Shown here: one piece after another, positions 16,759 through 24,867 of the stretch
How the letters are laid out: each line of letters begins with the position of its first letter
How positions within the stretch are numbered: position 1 is the first letter of the stretch
Assembly: GCF_002845745.1 (NCBI RefSeq)
Contig: NZ_PIUM01000013.1
Location: 62,001 to 126,000, forward strand
From: Telmatospirillum siberiense
GTDB lineage: Bacteria > Pseudomonadota > Alphaproteobacteria > Rhodospirillales > Magnetospirillaceae
DNA: 64,000 bases
Reading direction: 5' to 3'
Made by a program: the position numbers and the translations under genes
Notes under the pieces: model-generated
The model's database searches: none
What the model was told of the DNA's origin: nothing
What the model saw: the letters and a program-made list of their open reading frames with translations, nothing else

Positions 16759-16823
16759 GTGGACCACTGATCCGAATCGAGAATCTGGATCACTGATCCA
16801 GATAATATGGATCGCTGATCCAT
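16759..16823. promoter_or_regulatory. Three tandem operator-like palindromes between SDR operon and tetR
   Basis: Site 2, ctggatcactgatccag (16785-16801), is a perfect 8-bp inverted repeat about one base. Site 3, atggatcgctgatccat (16807-16823), matches 7 of 8. Site 1, gtggaccactgatccga (16759-16775), is weaker. Centres are 26 and 22 bases apart. Site 3 ends 15 bases before the tetR start. This is a typical TetR auto-regulatory arrangement controlling both directions; the protein-DNA assignment is inferred from position. Confidence 0.65.
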
Positions 16824-16838
16824 TTATCAAGGCAGTCC

Positions 16839-17429
16839 ATGCGAGCCGACGCAAAAAAAAATCGCAGCCAAATTCTTAACGTTGCGCGTGACGCCCTCAC
16901 CGAGCATGGGACCGACGCGTCGATGCGCGATATCGCCCGCCGGGCCGGCGTCGGGTTGGCCACACTGCTTCGTCATTTCCCGACGCGAGAAGCTTTGTTC
17001 GAAGCGTTGCTGTGTACCAATCTGGACGCACTAACGCAGAAGGCAGACGAACTCGAAACGTCGACTTCGGCTGACAAAGCACTTCTCACCTGGTTTCGAG
17101 AATTGGTGGCATTCGCCCAAAGCTATAGGGGCGTTATCGCCATGATGGCGGCCGCCCACACGAACCCGGACTCCGCTCTTTATGCTTCGTGCGCAGCGGT
17201 GCATTCGGCAGGCGCGCAACTACTTCTCCGTGCTCAGGGCGAGGGAATGGCGCGCGCCGATATGAATGGGGACGACCTGTTCGCCCTGATAACGGCTCTC
17301 GGCTGGGCGGTCGACCAACCCTCATTCGCGCCACGGGCGGATCATCTCGTTCACCTTGTCACAAGCGCCATCCTGACAAACCCGTCGAGTGGCGATATTG
17401 AAAAGCAACGTGCTGAAGCAGATCGATGA
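16839..17429 (+). CDS. TetR family transcriptional regulator
   Basis: A 196-residue repressor. The N-terminal helix-turn-helix is visible: 'SQILNVARDALTEHG' then 'ASMRDIARRAGVGLATLLRH' (about 28-47) and FPTREALFEAL. The C-terminal two-thirds form the ligand-binding/dimerisation helices and resemble regulators paired with SDR operons (the SbtR-like C-terminal domain, PF21597 type). It is divergent from the SDR operon with three palindromes between, so it probably represses both. The inducer is unknown. Confidence 0.88.
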   Translation: MRADAKKNRSQILNVARDALTEHGTDASMRDIARRAGVGLATLLRHFPTREALFEALLCTNLDALTQKADELETSTSADKALLTWFRELVAFAQSYRGVIAMMAAAHTNPDSALYASCAAVHSAGAQLLLRAQGEGMARADMNGDDLFALITALGWAVDQPSFAPRADHLVHLVTSAILTNPSSGDIEKQRAEADR

Positions 17430-17444
17430 AATGGCGATCTTGGC

Positions 17445-17494
17445 CGATTGAGGGCTCGGTGATCGGTTCCGATCACCGAGAGTTGGTATAAGTC
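17445..17494 (+). repeat. GATC-palindrome dispersed repeat, copy 2 of 3
   Basis: Starts CGATTGAGGGC, contains two perfect 12-bp arms (ctcggtgatcgg and ccgatcaccgag) around TT at 17455-17480, and ends TTGGTATAAGTC. It lies 15 bases after the tetR stop and is the most symmetrical copy. Confidence 0.75.
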
Positions 17495-17679
17495 ACAGAC
17501 CCGGTCATTTAGGTCAGTCAGCATCTGAACTCTGCGAACGGTAGCTTCCGGGATTGACGATTGGACCATCGAACGTCCGGTCAAGAGCGAAAAAGCTCCG
17601 TTTTTTCAACGCTCAAGCGCCGCGCGGGCTGGAGCGCATTGACGAAATCGTTGAATCTTCTTTTGGTGTCAATGCACTA

Positions 17680-17782
17680 GATCGCGTTGACATTCATCTG
17701 GTCCAAATAAAGGCGCTGACGATGGCGAGGATGGACATGAAAGCACGAGAGGTCCGTGGGAATCCTATATGTCAACGCGATC
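17680..17782. repeat. Spaced inverted repeat gatcgcgttgacat
   Basis: gatcgcgttgacat (17680-17693) recurs as its exact complement at 17769-17782, 75 bases apart. The enclosed sequence codes for nothing recognisable. It resembles the ends of a small non-autonomous mobile element, but no target duplication was verified. Confidence 0.4.
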
Positions 17783-17820
17783 CAGCGTGATGCGGATTTA
17801 AGGCATCACGCTATAGCTAT

Positions 17821-18552
17821 TCATACCGTGTTGCGGAGTTCTTCATCCGGCGCATCAAGGGCCTTGATCACCGCTTCTCCGGTAACACGCATATGCTCGC
17901 GCAGGAGAACCGCCAAGCGGCTCGCATCGCGATTTTGCAGCGCGGCGTTGAGCTTTTCATGTTCGTCCAATGATTCCCGCCATCGCATCGCGTCGTAATT
18001 GGCCATGTAGCGCGCCCGGCGGATTTTTATGCTCAAGCCTTCATAGATCGGCACGAGAACGGGATTGTGAGCCGCCTCCATGATGCGGAGATGGATGGTC
18101 TGATTGGCGTGGAAGTAACCGGCGAGATCATTGGTCCGGTGCAGCTCCTTAAGGGATTGGTGCAGGTCGTCGATATCGCGCAGTTCGGCATCGCTGGCGC
18201 GGCGGCAGGCCAGGACGCCGATCATTTCCTCGAAGCTCTCCATGATTTCGAACATTGCCTGGACTGCCGTGGCATCGATCTCGGCGACGACGGATCCCCG
18301 ATTGGGGCGCAGCTCGATCAACCCTTCCGAGGCCAGCACTTTCAAGGCTTCCCGCAACGGGGTGCGGGAAATTCCCAGTGTCTCGCAGAGATGGGCCTCC
18401 GGAACCCGATTGCCGGCGGGCAGGCTGCCTGTGAGAATCATTTCCCGCAGGCGCAGCACGATCTCGTCATGCAAACTTGCCCGCCGAATCGGTGCCGTTC
18501 CCAGAAGGACTGAGCCGGCAAGAGGCGCTTTCACCATGTCATTCCCACTCAT
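17821..18552 (-). CDS. GntR family transcriptional regulator (FadR/FCD type)
   Basis: A 243-residue regulator. The winged helix is at about 27-90: 'LREMILTGSLPAGNRVPEAH' and 'LGISRTPLREALKVLASEGL', then 'IELRPNRGSVVAEI'. The C-terminal FCD domain carries the metal/ligand positions 'HLRIMEAAHNPVL' and 'HEKLNAALQNRDASRLAVLL'. ATG 18552 is chosen for the AAGGAGA upstream. It is the last gene of the leftward operon beginning at 24665, 17 bases after the permease gene, and so probably controls that operon in response to its substrate. Confidence 0.88.
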   Translation of the reverse strand: MSGNDMVKAPLAGSVLLGTAPIRRASLHDEIVLRLREMILTGSLPAGNRVPEAHLCETLGISRTPLREALKVLASEGLIELRPNRGSVVAEIDATAVQAMFEIMESFEEMIGVLACRRASDAELRDIDDLHQSLKELHRTNDLAGYFHANQTIHLRIMEAAHNPVLVPIYEGLSIKIRRARYMANYDAMRWRESLDEHEKLNAALQNRDASRLAVLLREHMRVTGEAVIKALDAPDEELRNTV

Positions 18553-18569
18553 GACTGTCTCCTTGTCGT

Positions 18570-19385
18570 TCAGCGCAAGAACCGGGATGTCCCCGCCACA
18601 CGCTCCATCAGCAGCATGGACAGAACGGTGATGGCGATCAGGACGCCCGACGCGGCGGCGGCGCGGACGTCCAGGCTGTCTTCGATGATATGCCAAAGGC
18701 GGATCGGTAAAACTTCCGAACGGCCGTCCGAGAGGAAAAGGGACAGGGCGACATTATCGAAAGAGTTCATGAAGGCGATGAAGGCCCCCGAAAGGATGCC
18801 GGGAAGGATGTTCGGCAGCACGACGCGGCGAAAAGTGAAAAAGGGGCTGGCACCCAGGCTGCGCGAGGCGTCGAGCCACGTCGGATCGAGTTGGGCGTAG
18901 CTGGCCGAGGTGGTGAAGACGATATAGGGCGCGCAAAGGGCGACATGTCCGGTCAGCAAGCTGGCGAACGACAGCCCGGCGCTGAACAGATTGAACAGCA
19001 CCAGGATGCCGAGGCCGAGGGCGAGCGAGGGGATGGTCAGCGGCGACAGGAAAAGGGCTTCGAGCAGACGCGCCCAAGGCGCGCCTCGGCGTCCCAGGCC
19101 GATGGCGGCGGCGACGCCGAGGACCGTGGCGATCGCGGTGGCTGCGGCGGCCAGCTTCAGGCTGGTGACAAAGGCCGCCGTGATATCGGGCGAATCGAAC
19201 AGCAGGGACCGATACCAGCGCAAGGACAGCCCAGGCGGCGGAAAGCGGAGGGAATAGCCGGATGTCAGCGAGGTCGCGACGACAATGAGGCTGGGCAGCG
19301 CCAGCATCAGCAGGCCGAGCGCCGCCAGCAGGAGGATGACCGTCCAATAGCTCCAGCGATCCAGCCGGCGGCGCGTCTTATCCAT
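18570..19385 (-). CDS. ABC transporter permease (PotC-like)
   Basis: A 271-residue inner-membrane protein with six predicted helices. The EAA loop is 'DASRSLGASPFFTFRRVVLP' followed by NILPGILSG, the usual coupling-helix signature. The N-terminal 'SLTSGYSLRFPPPGLSLRWY' resembles PotC/PhnE-type permeases of polyamine-like importers. It overlaps the other permease gene by 8 bases. Together with the ATPase at 21278 and binding protein at 20208 it makes a complete importer. Confidence 0.88.
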   Translation of the reverse strand: MDKTRRRLDRWSYWTVILLLAALGLLMLALPSLIVVATSLTSGYSLRFPPPGLSLRWYRSLLFDSPDITAAFVTSLKLAAAATAIATVLGVAAAIGLGRRGAPWARLLEALFLSPLTIPSLALGLGILVLFNLFSAGLSFASLLTGHVALCAPYIVFTTSASYAQLDPTWLDASRSLGASPFFTFRRVVLPNILPGILSGAFIAFMNSFDNVALSLFLSDGRSEVLPIRLWHIIEDSLDVRAAAASGVLIAITVLSMLLMERVAGTSRFLR

Positions 19386-20211
19386 GGACGTAACCGGCGC
19401 TGCGCCGCCCCAGGGCGTTCAGGATCGAGACGATCAGCAGGATGGTCATGAGCAGGACGATCGCCACGCAGGCGGCGAACGGATAATCCTGCGCCTGGAT
19501 CGCCTGCTGATAAATATAGAACGGCATGAAGGCCAGTTGTCCGCCGCCGACCAGTGTTTGGGTAACCAGGGCGCTGACGGCGCCGGTGAACACCAGCAAT
19601 GTGCCCGTCAGCAGGCCGGGCACGCAAAGGGGGAGAACGATGCGGCGAAGCGTCCGCCAGCGCCCGGCTCCCAGGACGTGCGAGGCTTCGATGATATGGG
19701 CGTCGATCCCGCCGATGGCCGTGATCAGGGGCAGAATCATCAGCGGCAGTTCGATTTGCGCCATGGCGACGGCGACGGCGCCCGGTGTGTAGAGCAGCCG
19801 CAACGGCGTTCCGATCAAACCCGCCTGCGCCAAAAGAGTGTTGATCAGGCCGTGATTGCCGAGGATGACCACCCAGGCGAATGTCCGGACCACCGTGCTG
19901 GTCAACAGCGGCAGCAAGACCATGAACATCAGGAAACGGCGCCAGCGCGGCGCCGCCACATAGAGATAGGCCACCGGGAAGCCCAACAGGATATCGATGA
20001 CGGTGGTTTCGACGCCAAGCAACAGGGTGTCGAGCAGAACTCCCCGATTGTAGGCGTCGCTGAAGAACCGGATGTAACCCTTGATGCCGATACCCGTCAT
20101 CGCCGGCGTGTCGTGGAGACTGATGAAGAAGATCAGCAGCAGCGGAATCCCCACGAAGCCGACGAAATAGAGGCAAAGCGGCGCCGTCAGCCAGGTGGTG
20201 GTTCTGCTCAC
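19378..20211 (-). CDS. ABC transporter permease (PotB-like)
   Basis: A 277-residue six-helix permease beginning (GTG) VSRTTTWLTAPLCLYFVGFV. The EAA loop is 'EASHVLGAGRWRTLRRIVLP'. The region 'LLPLLTSTVVRTFAWVVILG' is typical of PotB-type subunits. GTG 20211 overlaps the stop of the binding-protein gene (GTGA), which implies coupled translation; the longer upstream frame lies within that gene and is ignored. It pairs with the permease at 18570 to form the transmembrane channel. Confidence 0.88.
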   Translation of the reverse strand: MSRTTTWLTAPLCLYFVGFVGIPLLLIFFISLHDTPAMTGIGIKGYIRFFSDAYNRGVLLDTLLLGVETTVIDILLGFPVAYLYVAAPRWRRFLMFMVLLPLLTSTVVRTFAWVVILGNHGLINTLLAQAGLIGTPLRLLYTPGAVAVAMAQIELPLMILPLITAIGGIDAHIIEASHVLGAGRWRTLRRIVLPLCVPGLLTGTLLVFTGAVSALVTQTLVGGGQLAFMPFYIYQQAIQAQDYPFAACVAIVLLMTILLIVSILNALGRRSAGYVHG

Positions 20212-21257
20212 CGTTTCACCAGCCGATTGAAGCGATCGATATATTCCGCCCGCCTGGGATTGATCTTCATCCAGTCGGTCTGGACGAACTGGTCGATCTC
20301 GCCGGCGTTTTTGGCGATGAGCGCCATTTCCGAGCCGAAGGCGACCTTGCTGTTGGTGGGGGCGAGATAATAGGGCGCGCCGGCCATCTGCCTCTGTACC
20401 GGTTCGCTGAGAGCCACGTTGATGTAAGCCGATGCCAGATCGGGTACGGCCGTGTTCTTCGTCACGCACATGAGGCTGCGGACCAGCCCCCAACCGCTGG
20501 CCGGCCGCGTGAGCGCCACGGGGACGTCTTTCGCTGCCAGCGATGCGACGTTGTTGAGGTAGTGGCAGGAGATATCGATCTGGCCGGACTGGAAAAGAGT
20601 GCCCAGCGCGCCGGGGTTGGCGGCGACCGCTCCGACATTGGGAAGCAGTTTCGCGATGAAGTCGAAGGCGGGATCCATGTGGTCCTCGTCGCCTCCCAGC
20701 ATCTTGGCCAGCGCCACCATCCAGACGGTGCCGAGGGTGGAGTCCAGTCCGACCAGTCCGACCCTGCCTTTGAAGGCCGGCGAAAGCAGGTCCTCCCAGG
20801 CGGCGGGAGGAGTGGAGATTCGTTCCTTGTTGTAGGCGATGCCGAAAACCTGGGCCGAGACATAGGCGCCGAGCCCTTCGGGATGAACGAACCGTGTCGG
20901 CAGGGAGGCGAGGTTCGGCACCGCGCCGGCGACCATCGGACGGAACAATCCCAGTCCGACGCCTTGCAGGAACGGACCTTCGTCCATCATCACCACGTCG
21001 AACGGGGGATTGGATTGCGCTGCCGCCAGCTTGGTGACGGTGTCCACCGCCTGCGAGGCGGTGAGCGTCACCTCCATGCCCGTCGCCGACTGAACCGCCG
21101 GCAGCAGGAAACGACGGTGCGCTTCCTCCCAGGCTCCGGGAAAGGTGGTGGCTGTGACATGCCCGCCGGCGGCACGCACTTGCGGGGCCGCAAAGGCGAG
21201 GGTCGCCGCTCCGGCAAAGCGGAGCAAATTGCGGCGGCTGATGACGGGAAGGGACAT
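20208..21257 (-). CDS. ABC transporter substrate-binding protein (PotD-like, Tat-type signal)
   Basis: A 349-residue periplasmic binding protein. The N-terminus, SRRNLLRFAGAATLAFAAPQ, fits a twin-arginine signal. The mature region has 'TATTFPGAWEEAHRRFLLPA', 'FDVVMMDEGPFLQGV' and 'QVFGIAYNKERISTPPAAWE', and resembles the PotD/PotF/2-aminoethylphosphonate-binding group (extracellular solute-binding family 1 or 8). The ligand is unknown; the linked amidohydrolase and racemase-like enzyme suggest a small organic nitrogen or dicarboxylic compound. It lies between the ATPase and permease genes. Confidence 0.85.
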   Translation of the reverse strand: MSLPVISRRNLLRFAGAATLAFAAPQVRAAGGHVTATTFPGAWEEAHRRFLLPAVQSATGMEVTLTASQAVDTVTKLAAAQSNPPFDVVMMDEGPFLQGVGLGLFRPMVAGAVPNLASLPTRFVHPEGLGAYVSAQVFGIAYNKERISTPPAAWEDLLSPAFKGRVGLVGLDSTLGTVWMVALAKMLGGDEDHMDPAFDFIAKLLPNVGAVAANPGALGTLFQSGQIDISCHYLNNVASLAAKDVPVALTRPASGWGLVRSLMCVTKNTAVPDLASAYINVALSEPVQRQMAGAPYYLAPTNSKVAFGSEMALIAKNAGEIDQFVQTDWMKINPRRAEYIDRFNRLVKR

Positions 21258-21277
21258 GGCGGGAACTCCTTGAGAGC

Positions 21278-22363
21278 CTAGACGAACAGGCGGATCGCGG
21301 CGCCTGGCTGCAATCCCAGGCGAATTTGGTCGCCGGGTGTCAGGTGGACGCCTTGCGCACGGGGAAAGGAGAAACGGCATGGCCGTCCATCCGACAAAAC
21401 CAGATCGACCAGCGCCGATGGGCCCAGCGGGGTGACGATCGAGACCGTCGCGGTCGGCCCCTCGCCATCTGCGGGAGCGACGCTCCAGTGTTCGGGGCGG
21501 ATCGATGCCTGCACCCTGCCGGGCCGGCTGGCCGGGGCCGGTTTTGCCAGATCCAGGGTGCCGTCGGCCAGATGCAGGCGAAATCCCTCCGGGCCGCCTT
21601 GCAGTTCGGCTTCGAGCATGTTGGCGGCTCCGACGAAGTTCGCGACGAAAAGCGTTTCCGGCCGATCGTAGATTGCCTCGGGCGTATCGAACTGCTCGAC
21701 GCAACCGGCGTTCAGGACGGCGATGCGATCGGCCATCCCCATCGCCTCCTCCTGGTCATGGGTGACCATCACCGTGGTAATGCGCAGTGCTCGTTGCAGG
21801 CGCCGGATTTCCAGCTGCATGTCGAGCCGCAGGTTTTTATCCAAGGCCGCCAGGGGCTCGTCGAGCAGCAGGATGCGGGGGCCGATCGCCAGGGTCCGCG
21901 CCAGCGCCACCCGCTGTTGCTGGCCACCCGACAGGGCTCGCGGCTTACGTTCGCCAAACGGCGTCATCTGGACGCCGGCCAGAGCGTCGCGCGCCCGGAC
22001 AAGCGCTTCCGCCCGGCTTATGCCGACCGCCTCAAGGCCGTAGGCCACGTTGGCGAGGGCGGTCATATGGGGAAACAGGGCGTAATTCTGAAAAACAATT
22101 CCCACGCCGCGGGTCCGGGGGGGCAGCCCATCTACGCACCGCTCGCCGATCAGCACGCGCCCGATGGTTTGTTCCTGCAATCCGGCGAGGATCCGTAGAA
22201 GCGTGCTTTTGCCGCAGCCCGACGGGCCGAGAAGGGCCACGAATTCCCCATCGGCGATATCCAGGGACACGTCACTGATGACGTCCGTCTGTCCGAACCT
22301 GTGCGAAACGCCTTCAAGCCGGATGTTCGCCGCGTTCTGACCGGTGTCGGAGGAGGGGGGCAT
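21278..22363 (-). CDS. ABC transporter ATP-binding protein (PotA-like)
   Basis: A 361-residue ATPase. Walker A GPSGCGKST (about 47-55), Q-loop in [10 protein letters not shown], signature LSGGQQQR, Walker B RILLLDEPLAALD and H-loop VMVTHDQEEAM. The C-terminal TOBE region begins near residue 285 ('VQASIRPEHW'), characteristic of PotA/FbpC-type subunits. It energises import through the permeases at 18570 and 19378. Three bases separate it from the enzyme gene upstream in transcription. Confidence 0.92.
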   Translation of the reverse strand: MPPSSDTGQNAANIRLEGVSHRFGQTDVISDVSLDIADGEFVALLGPSGCGKSTLLRILAGLQEQTIGRVLIGERCVDGLPPRTRGVGIVFQNYALFPHMTALANVAYGLEAVGISRAEALVRARDALAGVQMTPFGERKPRALSGGQQQRVALARTLAIGPRILLLDEPLAALDKNLRLDMQLEIRRLQRALRITTVMVTHDQEEAMGMADRIAVLNAGCVEQFDTPEAIYDRPETLFVANFVGAANMLEAELQGGPEGFRLHLADGTLDLAKPAPASRPGRVQASIRPEHWSVAPADGEGPTATVSIVTPLGPSALVDLVLSDGRPCRFSFPRAQGVHLTPGDQIRLGLQPGAAIRLFV

Positions 22364-22366
22364 GAA

Positions 22367-23116
22367 TCAGGCGACCGCCAGCAGGGGGGTCACGTTTCTG
22401 AACAGACTTCCCCAGCCGATGATCTGTGTCGGCGCTTCCTCGCAAAGCACGAGGGACTTCCATACCGCCGTTTGGATCGTGTCGTAACAGGGGATTCCCA
22501 GTTCGGTCTCCAGTTCCTCAATCAGGGGAGCCGCCGGCAAATTCGCGCAAGCGGTGACGATGGCGTCCGGCCGAGCCTGCGCCACGCCGCGAACGGCATC
22601 GGCCAGCGCATTTTTCTCCACTTCGGCGATACTGAAGCCGTCCTGCAGCCTGAAATGAAATTCCGAAACGACGTCGATGCCGATGGACTGGTAATCGGCG
22701 ATGATGTGGGCCTGGACATCGTCGAGATAGGGGGTCACCAGTCCCAATGTGCGAACGTGCGTGGCGCGCAGGACTTCATTCAGAGCCAGCACCGAAGTAC
22801 AGGCGCGAGCCGTGGTGACTCTTTCGATTTCGGCGCGGAGCGCCTCTTCGGCGGAAAACCCGATCCAGCCGGACGATGTTCCGCTCCACGCGATGACGTC
22901 GCATTTCGCATGCGACAGCAAGCTTGCCGCCGCCACGATCTCTTCGGTGTCGCATGAGGTCAGGGCGGCGCCGGAGGAAGACGGTCCCGCCATATTGAAA
23001 CGGCCGAAATGGACCGATATGTGATGCAGGTCGCCGAGCATGCGGACGGTCAACGGTTCCAATGCCGTATTCGATGAAGGCGTCAGCATCCCCAGGCGAC
23101 ATTTACGTTTGGACAC
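22367..23116 (-). CDS. Asp/Glu racemase-superfamily enzyme (maleate isomerase/arylmalonate decarboxylase-like)
   Basis: A 249-residue protein beginning (GTG, AAGGGA upstream) VSKRKCRLGMLTPSSNTALE; 'LGMLTPSSNT.LEP' is characteristic of maleate isomerase and arylmalonate decarboxylase relatives. The first active-site loop reads AWSGTSSGW, without the usual first cysteine, while the second keeps cysteine in VTACANLPAAPLIEELE. One Cys plus a GTS oxyanion-type loop is the pattern of arylmalonate decarboxylase rather than of two-cysteine racemases. Isomerisation or decarboxylation of a dicarboxylate is therefore inferred, substrate unknown. Co-operonic with an amidohydrolase and an importer. Confidence 0.8.
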   Translation of the reverse strand: MSKRKCRLGMLTPSSNTALEPLTVRMLGDLHHISVHFGRFNMAGPSSSGAALTSCDTEEIVAAASLLSHAKCDVIAWSGTSSGWIGFSAEEALRAEIERVTTARACTSVLALNEVLRATHVRTLGLVTPYLDDVQAHIIADYQSIGIDVVSEFHFRLQDGFSIAEVEKNALADAVRGVAQARPDAIVTACANLPAAPLIEELETELGIPCYDTIQTAVWKSLVLCEEAPTQIIGWGSLFRNVTPLLAVA

Positions 23117-23129
23117 TCTGTTTCCCTTC

Positions 23130-24665
23130 TTAAAGACGGGAGCTCTGCCGATAGAACGGTTCATGTCGCGACGGATCGACATACCGGGCATAGAAGCGGC
23201 GGACATGCGGAAGCAGCGCTTGCGACAATTTGCGCCGCTCGACCTCGTCGTTGCTCAGGGCGCTTTGAAGCTGGTCGTGCAATTGCCGCATCGCGGCGGC
23301 CTGATCGACTTGGGTGAACCGGCCTCCGTCGAAGATCACGCGGCCGTCGCAAACGACCGTGCGGACATGGTCGCGCCGGCCCCGCTGCACCACGGCGTCG
23401 AGGCGGCCGGTCAGCGGATCGAGATAGGGTTGGCTCAAGCCGTCCCAATCGAGAAGGACCAGGTCGGCCGCCTTCCCGACCTCCAGGCTGCCGATGGCGC
23501 CCGCGAAATCGGTCGTCTGGGCGCCGCCGGTCGTCGCCATCCGGAAAACGTCGGCGGTGGTGGGCACGGTGTCGTCCATGCCGGGGGTGCGGTGGGCCCG
23601 AAGTACGAGGCGCATCTCCTGAAACATGTCCCGATCGTCATTGATCCCCGCCTCGTCGAGGCCGATCGCCGTGGTGATGCCGGCGGCCTTGAAGTGATTC
23701 AGGGGGGCCAGCCCGGATCGCAGTCGCATGTTGGACGAGCAATTGTGGCAGATACAGGTGCCCGTCCGCGCCACCAGTTCGATGTCCGTCTGGTTCAGCC
23801 AGGTCCCGTGGCCGAGAGTCATGCGCGGCCCCAGCAGTCCCAGGGACTGCAAATGCTCTACGGCCGAGGCGCCATTGGCACGCCGCCGCGCATATTCCTT
23901 CTGATAGGCGGTTTCCAGAAGATGCATATGCAGGCGGACGTCTTTTCCCTCGGCCGCCAGCGCTATCCGGTCCAACGCCTTATCCGAACACCAGTGCAGG
24001 TTGGCGGGGGCAAGCTGTATCCGGGTGCGGGATTTGCCGCCATGCCGCTCATGCAATTGCTCGAACAGCGCGATCATGTCGTCCAGCGACGTGCGGAAGC
24101 GGTCGAACCAGGACCGCATGGGGCCCTGGAGGTCCCTCGGCAGGCTGTCTACGAAAGCGGCGTCATCCTGATAGACCAGACGATTTTGTTCGCGGACGGC
24201 GTAGCAATAGGAGACGCGCATCCCGACGTCGTCGTAGGCGCGCAAGATATTTTCGGAAGCGGCGGCGACGGTGTCGAGGGTGCCCGGAACCCAGCCATGG
24301 ATGTGTTGGACCGTGGTGATCCCGGACGAGATCATGTCGAAGGCGCCGTAAAGGGTGTCCAGATAGGGATCGACCGCCCGGCAGAGCATTCGGGTGATCC
24401 ACCACAGTTCGAGCGGCATGTCGGGAGACCCGAGCTGAAGCGGGGTCAGTCCGACGTGATGATGGGCGTTGACGAAGCCCGGCAGGATCACGTCGCGGCC
24501 GTCACCGACGATGCGGACATCGGGATAACGCCTTGTCAGTCCGTCGAAGGGAAGAATGGCCGCTATGGTGGCGCCCTCCACCACCACCCCGACATCACGA
24601 TGCTCCGCCACCGTTCCGTCCGGTCGAGTCGTCAGCAACGCCTGTCCGTGAACAATGATCGTCAT
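23130..24665 (-). CDS. Amidohydrolase (ATZ/TRZ-type cytosine-deaminase-like superfamily)
   Basis: A 511-residue metal-dependent hydrolase. The metal ligands are visible: H-x-H in FVNAHHHVGLTP (about 66-77), His in LHMHLLETAYQKEYA, His in LGHGTWLNQTD and Asp in IGLDEAGINDD. An N-terminal small beta domain ('GDGRDVILPG') and C-terminal 'LEVGKAADLVLLDWDG' close the fold. Relatives deaminate or dechlorinate N-heterocycles or remove amides (SsnA, TrzN, guanine deaminase). The extra C-terminal 90 residues are helical. It is the first gene of the seven-gene leftward operon; its product may feed the racemase-like enzyme. Confidence 0.85.
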   Translation of the reverse strand: MTIIVHGQALLTTRPDGTVAEHRDVGVVVEGATIAAILPFDGLTRRYPDVRIVGDGRDVILPGFVNAHHHVGLTPLQLGSPDMPLELWWITRMLCRAVDPYLDTLYGAFDMISSGITTVQHIHGWVPGTLDTVAAASENILRAYDDVGMRVSYCYAVREQNRLVYQDDAAFVDSLPRDLQGPMRSWFDRFRTSLDDMIALFEQLHERHGGKSRTRIQLAPANLHWCSDKALDRIALAAEGKDVRLHMHLLETAYQKEYARRRANGASAVEHLQSLGLLGPRMTLGHGTWLNQTDIELVARTGTCICHNCSSNMRLRSGLAPLNHFKAAGITTAIGLDEAGINDDRDMFQEMRLVLRAHRTPGMDDTVPTTADVFRMATTGGAQTTDFAGAIGSLEVGKAADLVLLDWDGLSQPYLDPLTGRLDAVVQRGRRDHVRTVVCDGRVIFDGGRFTQVDQAAAMRQLHDQLQSALSNDEVERRKLSQALLPHVRRFYARYVDPSRHEPFYRQSSRL

Positions 24666-24691
24666 AAGCGCTCCACGCCGGAAATATGCCT

Positions 24692-24705
24692 ATTACTTAA
24701 GCAAT
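24692..24705. promoter_or_regulatory. Candidate operator upstream of the amidohydrolase operon
   Basis: attacttaagcaat is a 14-bp near-perfect palindrome (12 of 14 positions) 27 bases before the amidohydrolase start, within an AT-rich leader (24690-24775). The operon's own GntR regulator is the natural candidate to bind it. This is the only supporting copy seen. Confidence 0.3.
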
Positions 24706-24867
24706 ATCACCGCAATGACTCTCGAATGTCTATAATCTCAGCAGATAATTCATAATTCAATATTTTTCTGGAAGCGGTTTTCCGGTCTCATGGCTCGTGA
24801 GATTGCCGGACAGGCGGGGCGGAACGTTGAAAGGCGCGAGCTGGCCGGGGTGAGGCCGGAGAGTTCG

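Larger units (their letters stand above)
17430..17820. other. 391-bp gene-free region at the right edge of the oxidoreductase cluster
   Basis: Holds the second GATC-palindrome repeat (17445-17494), a 14-bp inverted repeat with widely spaced arms (17680-17693 and 17769-17782), and a 10-bp stem agcgtgatgc/gcatcacgct near 17785-17813. A 78-codon open frame at 17554-17790 has no recognisable motif and is not called. This may be remnant DNA from integration of the neighbouring cluster. Confidence 0.55.

Noticed and set aside
17554-17790. 78-codon open frame between tetR and the GntR gene
   Set aside because: No ribosome site or motif; it runs into the spaced inverted repeat.
23040-24755. 571-codon open frame on the plus strand
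   Set aside because: Covers the amidohydrolase antisense; no motif, and the minus strand shows all metal ligands.
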